Shown: piece after piece, positions 44,828-52,937 of the stretch | Layout: each line of letters begins with the position of its first letter | Position numbering within the stretch: position 1 is the first letter of the stretch | Source of the DNA: Saccharothrix saharensis | GTDB taxonomy: Bacteria; Actinomycetota; Actinomycetes; Mycobacteriales; Pseudonocardiaceae | Direction: 5' to 3' | Assembly (NCBI RefSeq): GCF_006716745.1 | Contig: NZ_VFPP01000001.1 | Location: 8,505,386-8,569,385 of the forward strand | DNA length: 64,000 bases | The notes under the pieces: model-generated | Told to the model about the DNA's origin: nothing | The model's database searches: none | The model's input: the letters and a program-made list of their open reading frames with translations, nothing else | Position numbers and translations under genes: made by a program

Positions 44828-46197
44828 GCACGTCGCCGGGAACCGCGGAGCACGTCGCCGACCTGGCCGTCGGGACGTTGTTCGGCGCGTTGGAGGATCC
44901 GGCGCTCAACTCGATGAATTTCCTCAACGAAGTCGCGATCCACTATCCGGATGCGATACCGCTGGCGGCCGGCCGGCCGAGCGAGGAGTTCTTCGACCTG
45001 GCGGACGTGCACCGATATCTGCGTGAGTTCTGCCGGTATCTCGCGGACGAGCGCGGGTGCACCGAAGAACAGGTGCGGCGCACCGTATTGCAGTACGGTC
45101 GGACCAAGGGGATCATCCACGAACTGGTCGCGGAAAATCTACGGCTCGACGAGGGCATCGCGGTCGACCCGGAATCGGTGGTGGTCACCGCGGGTTGTCA
45201 GGAGGCGATGTTCCTCGTGCTGCGCGCGTTGCGCGCCGACGAGCGCGACGTCCTGCTCGCGGTGTCGCCGACGTACGTCGGGCTGACCGGCGCGGCGCGG
45301 CTCGTCGACCTGCCCGTGCGGCCGGTGCGCACCGGCGAGCACGGGATCGACCTCGACGACCTGGTCGCCGTGATCCGGCGGGAGCGCGCCGCCGGCCGCC
45401 GCCCGCGCGCCTGCTACGTGGTGCCCGACTTCGCCAACCCGTCGGGGCTGAGCCTGGACGTGGCGACCAGGCGCCGGTTGCTGGAGGTGGCCGCCGCCGA
45501 GGACGTCCTGCTGATCGAGGACAACCCCTACGGGCTGTTCCACGGCGAGTCGGACCGGATACCCACGCTCAAGGCCTTGGACGAGGCCCGACGGGTCGTC
45601 TACCTGGGCTCTTTCGCCAAATCCGTGTTGCCCGGCGCACGGGTCGGCTACGTGGTCGCGGATCAGCGGGTGGTCGCCGCCGGCGGGGTGGTCGGCCTGT
45701 TCGCGGACCAGCTTTCCAAGATCAAGAGCATGCTGACGGTGAACACGTCGCCGATCGCGCAGGCCGTCGTCGGCGGCAAGCTGCTGGCGCACGGTTGCCG
45801 CCTCACGGGGGCGACCGAACCGGAACGGCGGCTCTACGACCGGAACCTGCGGCACCTCGTGGCCGGGCTCGCGCAGCGCTTCCCGAGCGGAACGGGCGTC
45901 ACCTGGACCGTGCCGACCGGTGGGTTCTTCGTCGTGGTCACCGTCCCGTTCGTGGTCGACGACGCGCTCCTGGAACGCTCCGCCCGCGACTACGGGGTGC
46001 TGTGGACACCAATGGGGCATTTCTACGACGACAGTTCGGAAGTCCGCGCGCTGCGCCTTTCCTGCAGTGTCGTTTCGGTCGACCGCATCGACCTCGCGCT
46101 CGACCGGCTGGCCGCGTTGATCAATGACCGGCCGGGTGTATCGGAAAACCTGATTCATCACGGCCGATTGGCCGATGGTGCGTCGGGTGAACCCTGA
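44824..46197 (+). CDS. hpgT: PLP aminotransferase, HpgT-like (457 aa)
   Basis: Fold-type I class I/II aminotransferase of the MocR/HpgT/KAT-II type without a DNA-binding domain. The PLP region VVPDFANPSGLSLDVATRRR and LLIEDNPYGLFHGESDRIPT lead to the Schiff-base Lys in YLGSFAKSVLPGARVGYVVA. HpgT makes (4-hydroxy)phenylglycine from (4-hydroxy)phenylglyoxylate using tyrosine as donor; the HmaS and Hmo genes in the window support this. Overlap with the C-T gene implies translational coupling. The reading window is clear; both ends (44900-45180 and 46000-46290) are richer in A/T than the rest. Specificity for phenyl or hydroxyphenyl cannot be told. Confidence 0.88.
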   Translation: MSTSPGTAEHVADLAVGTLFGALEDPALNSMNFLNEVAIHYPDAIPLAAGRPSEEFFDLADVHRYLREFCRYLADERGCTEEQVRRTVLQYGRTKGIIHELVAENLRLDEGIAVDPESVVVTAGCQEAMFLVLRALRADERDVLLAVSPTYVGLTGAARLVDLPVRPVRTGEHGIDLDDLVAVIRRERAAGRRPRACYVVPDFANPSGLSLDVATRRRLLEVAAAEDVLLIEDNPYGLFHGESDRIPTLKALDEARRVVYLGSFAKSVLPGARVGYVVADQRVVAAGGVVGLFADQLSKIKSMLTVNTSPIAQAVVGGKLLAHGCRLTGATEPERRLYDRNLRHLVAGLAQRFPSGTGVTWTVPTGGFFVVVTVPFVVDDALLERSARDYGVLWTPMGHFYDDSSEVRALRLSCSVVSVDRIDLALDRLAALINDRPGVSENLIHHGRLADGASGEP

Positions 46198-46285
46198 CGT
46201 ACGATTCGGCTCACTCGGCCGCGGTCGGTCCGGAACGTCGGCGAAACTTTTTCGAAATGATCTGCGGGACCAGGCGGGAGAACTG

Positions 46286-47704
46286 ATGACAAAAGGCCTG
46301 GCGTCGGCCGGATCGGCACTCGTGACGAGTCCGGAATGGGTCGACGAAGTCCTGCTCCGCGGCGCGGACGACGACCGCTGCCTCTATTCGGGCGGCCCGG
46401 TCGACCGGGCCGCGCTGCGCCGGCTGGTCGCGCAACGGCAGGCGCGCCTCACGGAGGCGGGGCTGCGCGCGGGCGGGTCGCTGGCGCTGCGCCTGCCGCC
46501 TTCGGTCGCGTACGTGGCCAACCTGCTCGCCGGGTGGCGCATCGGGGCCCAGGTGAGCCTGCTCGACCACCGGCTCACCGCGTTCGAGGTCGACGCCGCG
46601 CTCGACCGGCTCGCACCGCAGGTGGTGGTCGAGCCGGGACGGATCACGAGCAGTCCGCTGAGCCCGTTCGCGGACGTGGAGGAGACCGTCACGGCCCGCC
46701 CCGGCCGTCCGGCGGGCACACCGCACGCGGTGATCCAGCTCAGCTCCGGCTCCACCGGCCCGTCCAAGGTGATCGGCCGCACGGCCGCCGACCTGGTCGC
46801 CGAGATCGAGCGGTACACGCGGATCGACGGCGTGCCGCTGCCGGGTGAGCGGATCATCGTGCTGGCCTCGATGGTGCACGTCCTGGGGCTGGTCGGCGCC
46901 CTGCTGTACGGCCTGCACGCGGGCGTGCAGGTGAGACCGCCGGAACGGCTCACCGGCGACAGCGTGCTCGACGCGGTGGCCGCCGAGGCCACCCCGGCGA
47001 CCGTGCTGGGCGTGCCGTTCCACATCGGACTGCTCGCGTCCGTCGTGGACCCCCCGCGGCTGCCGCAGCTCAAGCGGATGACCACCGGTGGCGAGGCGGT
47101 GCCCGCGGCGACCGCCACCGCCTTCACCGAGAGGTACGGCGTTCCGCTGGGCAACATGTGGGGGATGACCGAGGTCGGTGTGATCGCGACCGACCTGTTC
47201 GGCGAGCACCGGCCCGCGCTCACGCCCGCGCCGGGTCTGCAGGTCGTCGAACGCGGGGGCGAGCTGTGGGTGAGCCGCCCCGAGTCGCCGTACGTCGGCT
47301 TGTCCGACCCGGACCGCTGGGCGGACGGCTGGCTGCACACCAGGGACACGGGCGCGGTCGACCCGGACACGGGTCTGGTCACCGTCAAGGGACGGCTCGA
47401 CTCGCAGGTGTCGGTCGGCGGCCTCAAGGTCGACCTGACCGAGGTGGAGGCGACGCTGGCCGAGCTGCCGGGCGTGGTGGCGGCCGTCGTGCTGCACGAC
47501 GACGTCATCACGGCCTACGCGCAGCTCGACGCGCCGGCCACGGCGGCGTCCGTCCAGGCGGGTCTGGCCGAACGGCTCGCCGCCTACAAGAGGCCACGCC
47601 GGGTGCACGTGCTCGACGCGATGCCCCGGACCACGACGGGGAAGCTGGTGCGCGACCGCTCGGTGCTCCGCGCGGCCGCGGCCGGGAACGGGGTGCCGAG
47701 GTGA
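46286..47704 (+). CDS. Stand-alone AMP ligase (472 aa)
   Basis: A3 is IQLSSGSTGPSKVIGRTAAD, A5 is LGNMWGMTEVGVIATD, A7/A8 is LHTRDTGAVDPDTGLVTVKG with SQVSVGGLKVDLTEVE, and A10 is RTTTGKLVRDRS. All catalytic residues are present. The short N-subdomain and aryl/acyl-ligase look suggest that it activates an aromatic or short acyl acid; an aroyl acid from the mandelate route is one candidate. GCGGGAGAA precedes the ATG. The stop overlaps the start of the next carrier protein gene (GTGA), so this ligase-carrier pair is probably a loading couple. Confidence 0.9.
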   Translation: MTKGLASAGSALVTSPEWVDEVLLRGADDDRCLYSGGPVDRAALRRLVAQRQARLTEAGLRAGGSLALRLPPSVAYVANLLAGWRIGAQVSLLDHRLTAFEVDAALDRLAPQVVVEPGRITSSPLSPFADVEETVTARPGRPAGTPHAVIQLSSGSTGPSKVIGRTAADLVAEIERYTRIDGVPLPGERIIVLASMVHVLGLVGALLYGLHAGVQVRPPERLTGDSVLDAVAAEATPATVLGVPFHIGLLASVVDPPRLPQLKRMTTGGEAVPAATATAFTERYGVPLGNMWGMTEVGVIATDLFGEHRPALTPAPGLQVVERGGELWVSRPESPYVGLSDPDRWADGWLHTRDTGAVDPDTGLVTVKGRLDSQVSVGGLKVDLTEVEATLAELPGVVAAVVLHDDVITAYAQLDAPATAASVQAGLAERLAAYKRPRRVHVLDAMPRTTTGKLVRDRSVLRAAAAGNGVPR

Positions 47705-47955
47705 ACCAGGGCGGCACACCCGGTCGGGACGACATCCTGGCGATGCTCGCGAGCCTCGACGGCAGGCCGGCGCAGGACGTCCCCGAGCTGATCGAGTCGA
47801 TGGAGCTGGCCTGGCTCGTGCACCAGGTGGAACAGCGCTACGGCGTGCGCATGGAACTCGACAGCGGCCAGTACGGCCGCATGACCACCGTCTCGGGAGC
47901 CGCTGACGTGCTCCGGGAAGTGATCGGGATGCCTGATGAACATCTCCGGGATTGA
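47701..47955 (+). CDS. Discrete carrier protein (84 aa)
   Basis: A short carrier-type helix bundle: GGTPGRDDILAMLASLDGRP then PELIESMELAWLVHQVEQRY, with Ser in place for phosphopantetheine (ESM instead of DSL). The GTG start overlaps the AMP-ligase stop, and its 3' end overlaps the hmaS start by 20 bp. It is likely the partner of the preceding ligase. Confidence 0.75.
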   Translation: MNQGGTPGRDDILAMLASLDGRPAQDVPELIESMELAWLVHQVEQRYGVRMELDSGQYGRMTTVSGAADVLREVIGMPDEHLRD

Positions 47956-49024
47956 CCACATCGAGCTGTACGTCGGTGACGCGAGGCAGGCGGCGTTCTA
48001 CCTCTGCACGGCGTTCGGGTTCACGATCTGCGGTCAGGGCGGACCCGAGACCGGGCTGGAGGGCGTGCGCTCGTTGCTGCTGCGGCAGGGCGACATCCAG
48101 GTCGTCCTGACCACCGGCCTGGTCCCCGACCACCCCGCGACCGAGTACGTGCGCAAGCACGGCGACGGCGTGGCGGTCGTGGGTATCGGCGTGGACGACG
48201 TCGAAGCCGCCTACCGAGGCCTCACCGAGCGCGGAGCCGTGCCGGTGTCGCCGCCGCGCGAGTACGCGTCCGGGGGACCGGCCGGGCGCGACCAGCGGGT
48301 CGTCGTGGCCGAGGTGTCCGGCTTCTCCGACGTGACGCACCGGCTGGTCGAGCGCCACGGCTCGCCGAAGGAGTTCCTGCCCGGCGCGATCGAGGTGACC
48401 GACCCCGAGCCGCACACCGACGACAAGCTGCTGCGCACGATCGACCACCTGGCGATCTGCGTGCCCGCGGGCGCTCTTGCCCCGACCGCCCAGTACTACG
48501 TGGACGTGTTCGGGTTCACGCAGATCTTCGAGGAGTACGTCGAGGTCGGCGGTCAGGGCATGGACTCCAAGGTGGTGCAGAGCCCGTCCGGGCACGTCAC
48601 CTTCACGCTGATCGAGCCGGACCCGCGGCGGCAGCCCGGTCAGATCGACAACTTCCTGACCTGGCACGCGGGCGCGGGCGTCCAGCACGTCGCTTTCGGC
48701 ACCGACGACATCGTCAAGGCGGTGAGCACGTTCGGCGACAGGGGAGTGCGGTTCCTGGGCACGCCGAGCACCTACTACGACGCGCTCGAGGAGCGGGTCG
48801 GCCACCTGGACGAGCCGGTGGACGAACTGCGCCGGCTCGGCGTGCTGGTCGACCGGGACCACTGGGGCCGGCTGCTGCAGATCTTCACCGAGTCGATGCA
48901 CGTGCGCCGGACGCTCTTCCTGGAGATCATCGAGCGGCGGGGCGCGTTGACCTTCGGCAGCGGGAACATCAAGGCGCTGTACGAGGCGAAGCGGGGCGAA
49001 CTGTCCGGCACGACGGCCGGCTGA
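47936..49024 (+). CDS. hmaS: 4-Hydroxymandelate synthase HmaS-like (362 aa)
   Basis: HPPD-family non-heme iron dioxygenase. Two VOC modules start ISGIDHIELYVGDARQ and RTIDHLAICVPAGALA. Iron ligands are His in TIDHLAI, His in GVQHVAFGTDDI and Glu in RTLFLEIIERRG, and the C-terminus is FGSGNIKALYEAKR. The enzyme turns (4-hydroxy)phenylpyruvate into (4-hydroxy)mandelate. HPPD (homogentisate-forming) has nearly the same motifs, but the location inside a biosynthetic operon with Hmo and HpgT-type genes argues for HmaS. It overlaps the carrier-protein gene by 20 bp. Confidence 0.88.
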   Translation: MNISGIDHIELYVGDARQAAFYLCTAFGFTICGQGGPETGLEGVRSLLLRQGDIQVVLTTGLVPDHPATEYVRKHGDGVAVVGIGVDDVEAAYRGLTERGAVPVSPPREYASGGPAGRDQRVVVAEVSGFSDVTHRLVERHGSPKEFLPGAIEVTDPEPHTDDKLLRTIDHLAICVPAGALAPTAQYYVDVFGFTQIFEEYVEVGGQGMDSKVVQSPSGHVTFTLIEPDPRRQPGQIDNFLTWHAGAGVQHVAFGTDDIVKAVSTFGDRGVRFLGTPSTYYDALEERVGHLDEPVDELRRLGVLVDRDHWGRLLQIFTESMHVRRTLFLEIIERRGALTFGSGNIKALYEAKRGELSGTTAG

Positions 49025-49037
49025 AGGGGAGACCACG

Positions 49038-49937
49038 GTGAACGAGTTCACGCTGACCGAGCAGGAGCGCGCCCTGCTCCCGACCGACGACGAGGTCCGG
49101 TTCTACGCCGAGCACGGCTGGTACCTGTCGAAGAAGCTGTTCTCCGACGACGAGGTCGACGAGCTGGCCGCGGCGGTGGACCGGTACTACACGGGTGAGC
49201 GGAGCCGCAGGCTGCCGACCCGGCCGCCCCGGTTGGCCTACTGGACGCCCGAGCACGGCGACGTCCAGCGCCACAACGACTACGTGCACTACGAGAGCGA
49301 CGCGATCGCCAAGGCGCTGCTCAAGCCGCTGATCGGCGCGGTGGCCGCACGGCTGGCGGAGGCCGACGAGATCCGGGTGTTCCAGTCGACCCTGATCTAC
49401 AAGCCGCCGATCGCCGAGGAGCCGTCGAACGTCGTGCCCTGGCACTTCGACAAGCACTACTGGTCGTCGTCCTCCTCGGACCGGATGCTCACCGCGTTCA
49501 TCCCGTTCCACGACTGCGACGAGGAACTGGGCACGATCACCATGGTCGACGGCAGTCACCGCTGGGAGGAGGTCGGCTCGGACGACAGCGCCACCAAGCA
49601 CTTCGCCGAACGGGACCGCGACCACCTGGAGAACCTGCTCACGGCCAACGCCGAGCACAACGGCACCACGGTCACCAAGATCCCGATGGTCATCCCCAAG
49701 GGGCACATGAGCTTCCACCACTGCCGGACCTACCACGGCAGCGGGCCCAACCGCTCCACCCGGCCGCGCCAGGCCATCTCGCTGCACCTGCAGGACGGCG
49801 ACAACGCCTACCGCGAGTTCCCCCTGTCCGACGGCGGCCTGGCCTTCTACAACCACGACTCGCTCGTGCGGCGCACCCCCGACGGCAGGCCGGACTACGC
49901 CGACCCGGAGTTCTGCCCGCCCGTGTGGCGGTCCTGA
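49038..49937 (+). CDS. PhyH-family Fe(II)/2-oxoglutarate dioxygenase (299 aa)
   Basis: Phytanoyl-CoA-hydroxylase fold: N-terminal FYAEHGWYLSKKLFSDDEVD, iron motif HxD in VVPWHFDKHYWSSSS, a cofactor Arg in TRPRQAISLHLQDGD, and the distal His in SFHHCRTYHGSGPNRS. All ligands are present. Family members hydroxylate or halogenate carrier- or CoA-bound acids in natural-product pathways. The GTG start has AAGGGGAGA upstream. The gene lies 13 bp after hmaS, so the substrate may be an aryl or acyl intermediate of the same pathway. Confidence 0.9.
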   Translation: MNEFTLTEQERALLPTDDEVRFYAEHGWYLSKKLFSDDEVDELAAAVDRYYTGERSRRLPTRPPRLAYWTPEHGDVQRHNDYVHYESDAIAKALLKPLIGAVAARLAEADEIRVFQSTLIYKPPIAEEPSNVVPWHFDKHYWSSSSSDRMLTAFIPFHDCDEELGTITMVDGSHRWEEVGSDDSATKHFAERDRDHLENLLTANAEHNGTTVTKIPMVIPKGHMSFHHCRTYHGSGPNRSTRPRQAISLHLQDGDNAYREFPLSDGGLAFYNHDSLVRRTPDGRPDYADPEFCPPVWRS

Positions 49938-49942
49938 TCACC

Positions 49943-50926
49943 GTGGTGGCGCACCCCCCGGACTCCGACGTCGGCCTGTACCGCGCGGTGCGGCTGATCC
50001 GCCGGTTCGAGGAGCGGGCGGTCGACCTCGTCCGCTCCGGCGACATCATCGGCGGCATCCACCCGTACACGGGCCAGGAGGCCATCGCCGCCGGTGTGTG
50101 CGCGGCGCTGCGCGTGGACGACACGATCACCAGCACCCACCGCGGGCACGGGCACGTGCTCGCCAAGGGCGCCGATCCCGCCCGGGTGCTCGCCGAGCTG
50201 GCCGGTCGCGCCACCGGCCTGAACCGTGGGCGTGGCGGGTCGATGCACGCCGCGGACTTCGCGTTGGGCATCCTGGGCGCGAACGCGATCGTCGGCGCGA
50301 ACGGCGCGATCACGGCGGGCGCGGCCTGGGCCGCCCGGCAGGAGGGGAGCGACCGGGTCGCGGTGAGCTTCTTCGGTGACGGCGCGGTCAACCAGGGCGT
50401 GCTGCTGGAAGCCATGAACCTGGCCGCCCTGTGGCGGCTGCCGGTGCTGTTCGTCTGCGAGAACAACGGTTACGCCACCACCCTGACCGTGTCGGACGCC
50501 GTCGCGGGCACGATCACCGGGCGTGGCGCGGCGTTCGGGATGCCGTCGGCGACGGTGGACGGGATGGACCCGCGGACGGTGCTCGACGCGGCGCGGGAGG
50601 CGGTGGACCGCGCCCGCGCGGGCGACGGGCCGTCGTTGATCGAGTGCCTGACCTACCGGTTCGACGCCCACCACACGTGGGAGCACAAGGCCCGGGTCCG
50701 CTACCGCGAGGACGACGAGGTCCGAAGTGGACGGCAGAGGGATCCGGTGGAGATCCAGGGCGCGCGCTTGGACGACGGTGAGCGGGCACGGGTCGACGCC
50801 GAAGTGCAGTCCGTCGTGGACGCCGCGGTAGCGTTCGCGCTCGACAGCCCGCACCCCGACCCGGTCGGCGCGCTCGACCACCTGTACGCCACGGGGATGC
50901 GGGCCCGTCCGGGCGGTGGTGGGTGA
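49943..50926 (+). CDS. Thiamine-dependent 2-oxoacid dehydrogenase E1 alpha-type subunit (327 aa)
   Basis: The E1-alpha of the pyruvate/branched-chain/acetoin dehydrogenase family: RLIRRFEERAVDLVRSG, the TPP motif FFGDGAVNQGVLLEAMNLAA ending near CENNGYA, and HHTWEHKARVRYREDD with His/Arg for cofactor binding. The start is uncertain (GTG at 49925, 49943 or 49946; no Shine-Dalgarno). With the E1 beta gene it forms a heterotetramer that decarboxylates a 2-oxo acid. PglB/PglC of phenylglycine biosynthesis in streptogramin producers are comparable. A phenylglyoxylate or phenylpyruvate substrate is inferred from neighbouring genes. Confidence 0.88.
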   Translation: MVAHPPDSDVGLYRAVRLIRRFEERAVDLVRSGDIIGGIHPYTGQEAIAAGVCAALRVDDTITSTHRGHGHVLAKGADPARVLAELAGRATGLNRGRGGSMHAADFALGILGANAIVGANGAITAGAAWAARQEGSDRVAVSFFGDGAVNQGVLLEAMNLAALWRLPVLFVCENNGYATTLTVSDAVAGTITGRGAAFGMPSATVDGMDPRTVLDAAREAVDRARAGDGPSLIECLTYRFDAHHTWEHKARVRYREDDEVRSGRQRDPVEIQGARLDDGERARVDAEVQSVVDAAVAFALDSPHPDPVGALDHLYATGMRARPGGGG

Positions 50927-51894
50927 TGCCGTGGCTGTCCTACCACAAGGCGCTCAACCGCGCGCTGGGCGACGAGCTGGCCCGTGACCCGGCGGTGTTC
51001 GTGCTGGGCGAGGACGTGCGGGTCGCGGTCTCCAACGTCACCGCCGGCCTGCTCAAGCGGTTCGGACCGGACCGGGTGCTGGACACGCCGCTGTCGGAGC
51101 AGGCGTTCACCAGCTTCGCCACCGGCGCGGCGATGAGCGGCCGGCGGCCGGTGATCGAGTTCCAGATCCCGGCGCTGCTGTACCTGGCGTTCGAGCAGAT
51201 CGTCAACCAGGCGCACAAGTTCTCGCTGATGACCGGTGGCCAGACCCGCGTGCCCGTGACGTACCTGGTGCCCGGCTCCGGGTCGAAGACCGGCTGGGCC
51301 GGGCAGCACTCCGACCACCCGTACGCCCTGTTCGCCCACGCCGGGGTGAAGACGGTGGTGCCGGCCACCCCCGAAGACGCCTACGGCCTGCTGACCACGG
51401 CGATCCGGGACGACGACCCGGTGGTGGTGTTCGCACCGGCGGGGGCGCTCGGCGTCCGGGCGGACCTCGATCACGAGGGTCTGGCGCCGGTGCCGCTCGG
51501 CGTCGGCCGGGTCCACCGCGAGGGCGAGGACGTCACCGTCGTGGCGGTCGGGCACCTCGTGCACGACGCGCTGGCGGTGGCCGAGGAGTTGGCCGGTGAG
51601 GTGTCGGTCGAGGTGTTCGACCCGCGCACGGTGTACCCCTTCGACTGGGACGGCTTGGCCGCCTCGCTGGCCAAGACCGGTCGGCTGGTCGTGGTCGACG
51701 ACTCCAACCGCATGTGCGGCATCGCGGCCGAGGTCGTCGCCACCGCGGCCGAGCGGTGCGACCTGGCCGTGCCGCCCGCCAGGGTGACCAGGCCGGACGG
51801 CGCCGTGGTGCCGTTCGCCCTCGGGCTCGACCTCGCCGTGCAACCCGACCGGGCCCAGTTGACCGCCGCGATCCGGAAGGTGCTCAAGCAGTGA
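50926..51894 (+). CDS. 2-Oxoacid dehydrogenase E1 beta-type subunit (322 aa)
   Basis: Partner of the E1-alpha: SYHKALNRALGDELARDPAV, FVLGEDVRVAVSNVTAGLLK, EQAFTSFATGAAMSGRRPVI and VDDSNRMCGIAAEVVATAAE, the normal order for the PDH-beta/transketolase C-domain. The length is normal. The start codon overlaps the alpha stop (TGATG). No lipoyl E2 or E3 gene is seen in the operon. The pair may use a housekeeping E2, pass the acyl to a carrier protein, or act as an acyloin-forming ligase. Which one cannot be told. Confidence 0.88.
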   Translation: MPWLSYHKALNRALGDELARDPAVFVLGEDVRVAVSNVTAGLLKRFGPDRVLDTPLSEQAFTSFATGAAMSGRRPVIEFQIPALLYLAFEQIVNQAHKFSLMTGGQTRVPVTYLVPGSGSKTGWAGQHSDHPYALFAHAGVKTVVPATPEDAYGLLTTAIRDDDPVVVFAPAGALGVRADLDHEGLAPVPLGVGRVHREGEDVTVVAVGHLVHDALAVAEELAGEVSVEVFDPRTVYPFDWDGLAASLAKTGRLVVVDDSNRMCGIAAEVVATAAERCDLAVPPARVTRPDGAVVPFALGLDLAVQPDRAQLTAAIRKVLKQ

Positions 51895-52820
51895 CGACGG
51901 AAGCCCGCATGCCACTGGACCCGCGGGTGCGCGGGAGCGCGGCCGACCCGCCGCTCTACACCCTCTCGGTCGAGGAGGCGCGGGCCGCGGACCTCGCCGC
52001 GATCCGGGCGGCGGCGGGTGCGGGCGAGCCGGTGCGCCACGTCACCGACCGGCACCTCCCCGGACCGGGTGGCGACCTGCCGATCCGGGTCTACCGCCCG
52101 GTGGACGCGACCGGGGCCCTGCCCACCGTCGTCTACTTCTTCGGCGGCGGTTGGGCGCTGGGCAGCATCGAGACCTCCGACGAGATCTGCCGCGCCCTGG
52201 CGAACGCGGTGCCGTGCCAGGTGATCACCGTCGGCTACCGGCTGGCGCCCGAGCACAAGTTCCCCGCCGCGGTGGACGACTGCCGCGCGGCCGTCGCGTG
52301 GATCGCCGCGCACGCGGCGGACCTCGGTGTCGACCCTGCCCGCCTCGCCGTGGCGGGCGACAGCGCCGGCGGCAACCTCGCGGCCGCCGTGACCCTCGAC
52401 CGCGGCGGGCCCCCACTGGCCGCCCAGGTGCTGGTCTACCCCAACACCGACCACCGCGGCGACACCGCGTCCATGCGCGACAACGACGACCCCGCCGCGT
52501 TCAACCGCCGATCCGTCGCCTGGTACTGGGGCCACTACCTGGCGCACCCGGACGACGGCCGCGACCCCCGGGCGTCACCGCTGCTCGCCGAGGACCTGAC
52601 CGGGCTGCCGCCGGCGCTCGTCATCACCGCCGAGCACGACCCGTTGCGCGACGAGGGCGAGCAGTACGCCGAACGGCTGCGTGACGCCGGCGTGCCCGTG
52701 GTCGCGACCCGTTATCCCGGGACGGCGCACGGCTTCTTCGCCATGTCGGGCGTGGTGGCCGCGGCCCGTGAGGCGCGGGCCGAGGTCGTGGGGTTCCTGC
52801 GCACCCACCTCGCGCGGTGA
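51891..52820 (+). CDS. HSL-type alpha/beta hydrolase (309 aa)
   Basis: Hormone-sensitive-lipase family esterase. The oxyanion motif is FFGGGWALGS (HGGG with His replaced by Phe), the nucleophile is GDSAGGNLAAAV (about residue 160), Asp is in EHDPLRDEGEQYAERL, and His is in GTAHGFFAMSG. The catalytic triad is complete. The GTG start overlaps the E1 beta stop (GTGA). It may deacylate or hydrolyse an ester in the pathway, or release an aroyl/aryl group. A self-resistance role is also possible. Confidence 0.88.
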   Translation: MTTEARMPLDPRVRGSAADPPLYTLSVEEARAADLAAIRAAAGAGEPVRHVTDRHLPGPGGDLPIRVYRPVDATGALPTVVYFFGGGWALGSIETSDEICRALANAVPCQVITVGYRLAPEHKFPAAVDDCRAAVAWIAAHAADLGVDPARLAVAGDSAGGNLAAAVTLDRGGPPLAAQVLVYPNTDHRGDTASMRDNDDPAAFNRRSVAWYWGHYLAHPDDGRDPRASPLLAEDLTGLPPALVITAEHDPLRDEGEQYAERLRDAGVPVVATRYPGTAHGFFAMSGVVAAAREARAEVVGFLRTHLAR

Positions 52821-52937
52821 AGCCCACCTCGGTGACGGTGCGTGCGAGATGGCTCGCCGCGCGAATTCCCCTTGCCCGCAAAAGGGTTCGTCGGCGCGCA
52901 CGGTCGTTCGGGGCGACCGGAGCACTAGGCTGATCAC

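Noticed and set aside
47936-49024. Primary-metabolism HPPD (tyrosine catabolism)
   Set aside because: Motifs alone allow it, but the gene overlaps a carrier-protein gene and is in an operon with arylglycine-type genes; no homogentisate dioxygenase is near.
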